A stretch of DNA of 64,000 nucleotides from Sipunculus nudus. Lineage: Eukaryota > Annelida > Sipuncula > Golfingiida > Sipunculidae. Under the pieces are notes generated by a model. The model was not told where the DNA came from and searched no databases. It saw nothing but the letters and a program-made list of their open reading frames with translations. How positions within the stretch are numbered: position 1 is the stretch's first letter; each line of letters starts with the position of its first letter. Of the stretch, positions 57,790 to 64,000 are shown piece after piece. Made by a program: the position numbers and the translations under genes. The DNA lies in assembly GCA_026874595.1 (NCBI GenBank), contig CM049313.1, positions 62,873,659 to 62,937,658 of the forward strand, given 5' to 3'.

Positions 57790-60700
57790 GCTCAGCTGAC
57801 GTTGACCTTGAAGGTAAAAATCTAAAATAATATAAAATGGAGATAAAGTGTAAGAGGAAGAGGTAATAAAGGCCATGGTTGGTTTATATGATTGGTTTGT
57901 ATTGATGAGCAAGAAATTGTTGCAAATAATATTTTGTGACCTGACCATGTGTTTCCTAATGTTAAAATAAAGCATGTGAGCAGTTCGTGAACAAATGATC
58001 TGTACTATTACCATGATCATTAATTGGCTTTTTGATTAACTGCTGACATTTCAGTAGTTTACACATTTGTTCAATTGAATCTATTTTTTGTATAATATAT
58101 ATCATTATGTATATATGTATTTTTTATAAAATGTATACAGTTGAAATATAATTAATTAACAACATAAGACAGGGCAAACAAAGCCTGATCTCAAATTCTG
58201 CTGAGGCAGGAAAATAATGAACAAATGTTTGTATTAAATCCTCATTTTTTATCACATCAATTTCTTTAAAATTTAAGTTAATATTTCTGTAATTTCCAAT
58301 ATAACATATATATCTGAATATAAAAGTTGATTCATAATTCTCAATTGCATCATCATAAATCTCAATCTTGTCAGATAACACAACATTATGCATACAAATG
58401 TTTATTTATTTTTTACCACAAAAATATATCTTTTAAATCTGCAAAACAATAAATATAAAAAAATAATACTTGATTAAGATTTCAAAATTTTTAATTGTGT
58501 GTTTATTTATCCATAATGTGCTTCATATTTTATAATCATTTAAGCGTACTGATGGGTTCAATTATATTTGTTAAAATCATTTAAAAGAAAATTGATTTCT
58601 TTAAAAATATTACATTACACAACATTGCATCTTCTGGATAACACCTTGATTTACTTTTTCAAGGAAAGTTTTTGCATATCAGAGTGGAAACAGCATTACA
58701 ATTAAGGAGATACAATGAAAACAATAACAATTGCTGCATAACACTTGGTGGGTTGGGTTTGCGGGAGGGGGGTGATTGGGGTGGTGATATGAGAATAACT
58801 GTACACCTGTCAGAGCAGGGGATCCCCCCCAGTGACTGTAACAAATCAGAAACCCTGGCATAGCTGACTTCCAGTGACCTGGAGTGGGACCCTGCATCTG
58901 TAATCTGTAATCAAAGCAAATGACTACAATAGAGCCTCAAGAATAAAATCAATAACTAGCTTAATTTTCAAGCTTTTATTTTCAAATTTCAGATTTAAAC
59001 AAATTAAATATTTGCGTTTACATTAAAAAAATTAAATCAAAGGTACTTACAGGAAAAAATCGTGCCATTGTCAAACTTGGGCAAAATTTAAGGTACTGAT
59101 TTTATTTTTATGCTAATAACTTAAAAAATTTACAAAATTCAGATCTAATTTTGGGTAAACAATTGAATTTTAATTAAACATAGTTATATACTTGGGAAAA
59201 TAGACTCTAGTTTCAAAATTCTCATGTTAAGTGAGTAAATATTTTTCCTGATTATTTGCAAAGTCCATTATGTTTGGGCCCATAACTTAAAGAATTTATA
59301 CTTAACTGGCTTTATTTCTGGCATGTACATAGGAACTATACAGAGGCATATTTATGGTAAATATGAGGGAAAACAGATGAGTGGTTTTGATATTAGGCGG
59401 TCCTAAAGTGTGAAAATATTAAAACCTCATTTTTTATCACATCATTTTTTTTTTTAAATTTAAGTTAATATTTCTGTAATTTCCAATATAACATATATAT
59501 CTGAATATAAAAGTTGATTCATAATTCTCAATTGCATCATCATAAATCTCAATCTTGTCAGATAACACAACATTATGCATACAAATGTTTATTTATTTTT
59601 TACCACAAAAATATATCTTTTAAATCTGCAAAACAATAAATATAAAAAAATAATACTTGATTTAGATTTCAAAATTTTTAATTGTGTGTTTATTTATCCA
59701 TAATGTCCTTCATATTTTATAATCATTTAAGCGTACTGATGGGTTCAATTATATTTGTTAAAATCATTTAAAAGAAAATTGATTTCTTTAAAAATATTAC
59801 ATTACACAACATTGCATCTTCTGGATAACACCTTGATTTACTTTTTCAAGGAAAGTTTTTGCATATCAGAGTGGAAACAGCATTACAATTAAGGAGATAC
59901 AGTGAAAACAATAACAATTGCTGCATAACACTTGGTGGGTTGGGTTTGCGGGAGGGGGGTGATTGGGGTGGTGATATGAGAAAAACTGTACACCTGTCAG
60001 AGCAGGGGATCTCCCCCAGTGACTGTAACAAATCAGAAACCCTGGCATAGCTGACTTCCAGTGACCTGGAGTGGGACCCTGCATCTGTAATCTGTAATCA
60101 AAGCAAATGACTACAATAGAGCCTCAAGAATAAAATCAATAACTAGCTTAATTTTCAAGCTTTTATTTTCAAATTTCAGATTTAAACAAATTAAATATTT
60201 GCGTTTACATTAAAAAAAATTAAATCAAAGGTACTTACAGGAAAAAATCGTGCCATGGTCAAACTTGGGCAAAATTTAAGGTACTGATTTTATTTTTATG
60301 CTAATAACTTAAAAAATTTACAAAATTCATATCTAATTTTGGGTAAACAATTGAATTTTAATTAAACATAGTTATATACTTTGGAAAATAGACTCTAGTT
60401 TCAAAATTCTCATGTTAAGTGAGTAAATATTTTTCCTGATTATTTACAAAGTCCATTATGTTTGGGCCCATAACTTAAAGAATTTATACTTAACTGACTT
60501 AATTTCTGGCATGTACATAGGAACTATACAGAGGCATATTTATGGTAAATATGAGGGAAAACAGATGAGTGGTTTTGATATTAGGCGGTCCTAAAGTGTG
60601 AAAATAGGATTTTAATAAAAATTGAGGTTTTTCCTTAATTTCTCAAAGGAACGAAGTCGCAAAGACCCAGTTTTCGGCTTGGTAGGAGATTTTTGGGACA

Positions 60701-60841
60701 TCTAACATTATGCTTGATTTTGGATTCCTAGGTCTTACAGTTTCAAAACGTGCCACATCTACGGACGGACGGACGGACCGACGGACGGACGACGGACAAT
60801 GGACCACGACTATAGCTCAGATGACTTATAGTCAGCTGAGC
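57790..60841. mobile_element. Candidate 3-kb repeat bounded by 11-bp inverted ends
   Basis: GCTCAGCTGAC at 57790-57800 is the exact reverse complement of GTCAGCTGAGC at 60831-60841. The left side continues GTTGACCTTGAAGGT and the right side is preceded by a (GGAC)n tract (60761-60797) and TATAGCTCAGATGAC. No transposase frame is present. The segment includes the tandem duplication below. Calling it one element is inference. Confidence 0.4.
58232..60605. repeat. 1187-bp tandem duplication
   Basis: 58232-59418 and 59419-60605 align end to end at an offset of 1187 bases, with about a dozen or so differences seen by eye (about 99% identity). Both breakpoints share TATTAAA, suggesting a microhomology-based duplication. 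No gene is contained; the short open frames within (such as 58672-58863 and 59859-60050) are copies of each other without family features. Confidence 0.92.
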
Positions 60842-60845
60842 TAAA

Positions 60846-63800
60846 AAAGGAATATTCCAGATGAATTATATGCGTTTGTCTTGAGCTTTGCAGATTGTCA
60901 TAGAATAAGCAGGTTTAATAAAAAAGGTGAAAACTCTCCCAGATAAAAGGCAGGTAAATATCTTTCGGATCAAGTCTATGGCACAGAAACAGCTTAAGTC
61001 TTGGTTCGTTGCTTTGCCTCTAAGCAAAAAGTAATGTAAGGTTTTCGCTGAACATTTGTACAGGGTTAGGGTAATCAATAGCCCATTTAAGTTTGGATCA
61101 TGATCATTACTGTAGTTTCTCTTATAAACCATTACGACAAAGGACCATTCCTTTTTACACTCGGTGTGGAAGCCGGACATTCGTATCTGTTTGTTCCTCG
61201 ACTCGCAAGGCAACCCCGTATTAGTGAAGCATGACAGTGTTCATACATGAAACGTATAAACACGAACACATGACTGATATTAAAGCATATTCTGGCGGAG
61301 GTTTGTAGGCTCCGGTTTCATAATCTAGTTTGCTAGGAATAACAGACCGTAGTTTGTTAATAGAATCCCTATCATTAAGTTGTAATGGTAATATGTTTTC
61401 ATGTTTCATGGGTTCTTCTCTAAAGGGATCTTAAAAAATATGTATATACCCCCCCCCCCCTCCGGCAATGGTATATAAGTCTTCTTGAACAAACTTAGGC
61501 CTGAGTATATGCCGGCCTACTTTTCCAAGATGCGTTTTAACTGACTGGACCGTCTCATATTAGTGGTAATCAACATAAGCCATGACAAGCCTGATGATAT
61601 GACATCGACATGCTTCTTGCTTCTCCGTTACATGAATCCTAAACATCATTACATCCGTCCGTATACATCCATAATCTCGTCCATGTAGGGTGAAATCTAT
61701 ACTCGCTCCCAAACTTATAAAAACCCAATAATTGATCAAAATGTTAAAACAATTGATATCATGGAAATATACGTGCGAATGTATAGAAATCAATATACCT
61801 GAAACCCATAAAAATTTGTCAAACGGTGGCCACGTGGCTGGTCTTAGTCCCAAGTGCTGACACAACTGAAAAGCCCTCGCATTGAAAGCGGAATCGTGTG
61901 TTCTTTGGATTAAAATTCTTAACTTCCTTTCGAGAGAGTAAACTTCCCTTGGAGGCGTAATAATAGATATGGGGATCAATGGGGATAATAGTTGACCCGC
62001 GTATTGCACAAACACGCTCTTTGGACAGTACATGCGCTCTGACCATTGTCTTAATAGGCCAGTAAGCTAGAAATCCAAAAAATAAAGAATTCAAAAGGTG
62101 CTTCCTAAAAAAGCGTGATATGCGTGGGGGACCTTGAGCACAAAATAAACAGGGGCACCTTATAGGGAAATATTAAGAATATTAATTATGCAGTTTAATA
62201 GGAAATAATCCAGCAAAAGAAAACATACTTGTCCTAGAAGAGATCACCGACGATTCGTGTGCCGAATTTGGACTTCCAAATCAGAGTGGAAGTAGGTAAA
62301 CGATGGTCTCTCATTAATTATTTACCTTATTATGATTTTTGTATGGTATCAAATTCAGGTTGTTAATTATGTTTACCGTGTGGCTCTCATCTATATATAA
62401 TGCATTATTTGAACAACAGAAAAAAAACATGCATCAAAAAGTGTAGTTTTGTAACTTAATTGTAATTTTAAAGTTAAAGGTAGTAAACGCACATATAAAA
62501 GAACTGAAATGGATTAAACATTACGTCACTGGATTTGTCGAAGGTAACGGCGTCTATTTTGAGTGAAGCTTCTGATAATGAATTCCTTAATATAGGTTTT
62601 TGGTAGATATTTTTGCATCAGTTCAGTTCGAACTGGAGCCAGTTGGAATTGAAAAGATAACAAAGATAGTTTCACCTGAGGTAATAAGTACTTAAACTCA
62701 AGAATATTAGAGGTGAAAATAGTCGCTGATTGATATATGCCGTTTGCAGATTAATTTTGTGGTAAATGCAGCATTCAAACAGCAAACCTGGCCATCCAGC
62801 TCGAGTACAGTGGCTGGGTAGTCAGAGGTGCTTTTAATGACCCTATAATCAAGAAACCTGAAGGTTTTGTATAGTCTCTCTGGGTATTCCAAGGTAAATG
62901 TCCATAATAAGGCATAAAGTGCAAATTATACTTCCATGGATACTTTAACAGTTTTTTGGCCATCCGCCATGAGGTAACAAAAACAATCACAGAGGTTGGA
63001 GACTTCAATTTCAGCATATAAACATAATAGAAAAGAGAAACTGTAAAAAAAAAACATGAGGGAAATGTGTAAATATATAATCCCTTTACTGTTTAGATTT
63101 ATTTTAGAAAGTTTCAAAGTCTGACACTCTTTTCATATACATTACAGACAATATCTAGCTAAGCGTTGGTTCTTTCTTTACAAAATTTAAACAATTACAA
63201 CAAAAACAGTTTTTCTTTAGGTCAATGGAAACTTTAGAACTGAAAATAAATATACATTATTATATAAGATATGTATCTATATTAACATATCAGAAACTAT
63301 CTTGCTAAGCTTTTTTGCACCAATTTCAACAATTTTCTTTCTTTCTGTGAATTTCCCTTTACTTTAAATAGATAGTATCTATCTTTTTTACTTGCTGACT
63401 GTTATCACACAAACATAAAAGCCATGAACAAAAACCTCTCGTGAACCTAAAATCACATAATCCTCGCATTCTTCAAACGAATTGGCCCCTTTTTACAAAA
63501 AATAAATGATCGTTGCAGTTTACTATGGGATTAACACATCCACGCATAGAGAAGCATGCAAGTATTTATTTACTTACCACGCCATATTTGACAATCGAAC
63601 ATAAAAAAAAGTGAGTTTACAAACAACACCTGCCAGTAGTTGACTAGCATAAGTGGTAGGAGAATAAAAGGTAGGGGGTAAAACCCCATAAAACACTAGA
63701 GCTCATTCCGGGGTAATTTGTGTATAGATCACACCCAAAATGTAATCTGTTTTTCCTTGTTTCATTGTCGAGCTATCCTGTAATTTCATCAAAATCCATT

Positions 63801-64000
63801 TAATAACGTTTTCAGTAATGTTGCTACCAGACAAACCAACGCCACCATAAACATAAACCCCGGCGCTTGACGGAGGTAAATATGTTATATTTATGCGACT
63901 GAAGGGTGAAGTGTTTCATGTATAATGTCAATTTCTTGTTTGAATTGTGTTTGTGGTTCAATAAAAAGGGGATACCAGGATTCAACTTGAGTAATAGCTT
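60846..64000. other. No gene recognised; poly-C near 61449-61460
   Basis: AT-rich. The longest open frame is 157 codons on the - strand (61560-62033), within the range expected by chance for this many bases, and no domain is recognised in it. Confidence 0.55.

Noticed and set aside
58659-60084. Paired short open frames (61-72 codons) in both tandem units
   Set aside because: They are duplicates created by the tandem duplication and lack features of coding sequence.
61560-62033. 157-codon open frame on the - strand
   Set aside because: No domain seen; a rough estimate from stop-codon frequency gives about one such frame by chance in a window of this size.

Overview
The window looks like repeat-rich non-coding DNA from an animal genome, most likely a marine mollusc and probably a bivalve. 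The reasons are AT-rich sequence, many (TA)n and poly-G/C tracts, short tracts such as GACCTTGAAGGT and (GGAC)n, and a dense mixture of Ty3/Gypsy, Tx1/L1-type LINE, tRNA-derived SINE and MITE copies. The species is an inference. No bacterial gene, rRNA, canonical tRNA gene or CRISPR array is seen. Almost all supported coding sequence belongs to transposable elements. Two short exon-like segments (39647-39760 and 50548-50733) are the only candidates for host coding sequence.

Left part (1-7877): a decayed Tx1/L1-like LINE on the + strand runs to an A-rich tail near 3925. There it cuts into the reverse transcriptase start of a decayed Ty3/Gypsy element on the - strand (LTR at 7072-7877, then gag, protease, integrase, RT start). 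The integrase lies before the RT, which is the Gmr1-like order. Related LTR copies lie at 11877-12507 and 23030-23893.

Middle (7878-24073): a mosaic of non-autonomous elements. It holds a 907-bp TTAA-flanked element with 19-bp terminal inverted repeats, two copies of a tRNA-derived SINE, a pair of tRNA-like repeats, and a 2.46-kb foldback-ended element with a Tourist-like MITE nested inside. It also holds several smaller hairpin elements.

Centre (24074-34910): a nearly intact 10.8-kb Ty3/Gypsy retrotransposon inserted in a (TA)n tract. Its two 1017-bp LTRs differ at 6 positions by direct comparison, so it is young. It has a tRNA-Lys type primer site, a 2.3-kb leader with a series of short stem-loops, and a small ORF with an RRM-like pattern. 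That ORF overlaps a gag ORF that resembles the capsid of the PNMA (paraneoplastic Ma) family and ends in a CCHC knuckle. A UUUAAAC slippery heptamer directly before the gag stop leads into a complete pol (protease, RT, RNase H, integrase). There is no env and no chromodomain. The RRM-like module next to a PNMA-like capsid is the arrangement found fused in PNMA proteins, and it is the most interesting item here.

Right part (34911-64000): mostly unrecognised sequence with a 1.4-kb hAT-like element flanked by an 8-bp duplication, a second MITE copy, a CpG-rich patch, a second decayed LINE (54390-57076) and a 1187-bp tandem duplication (58232-60605).
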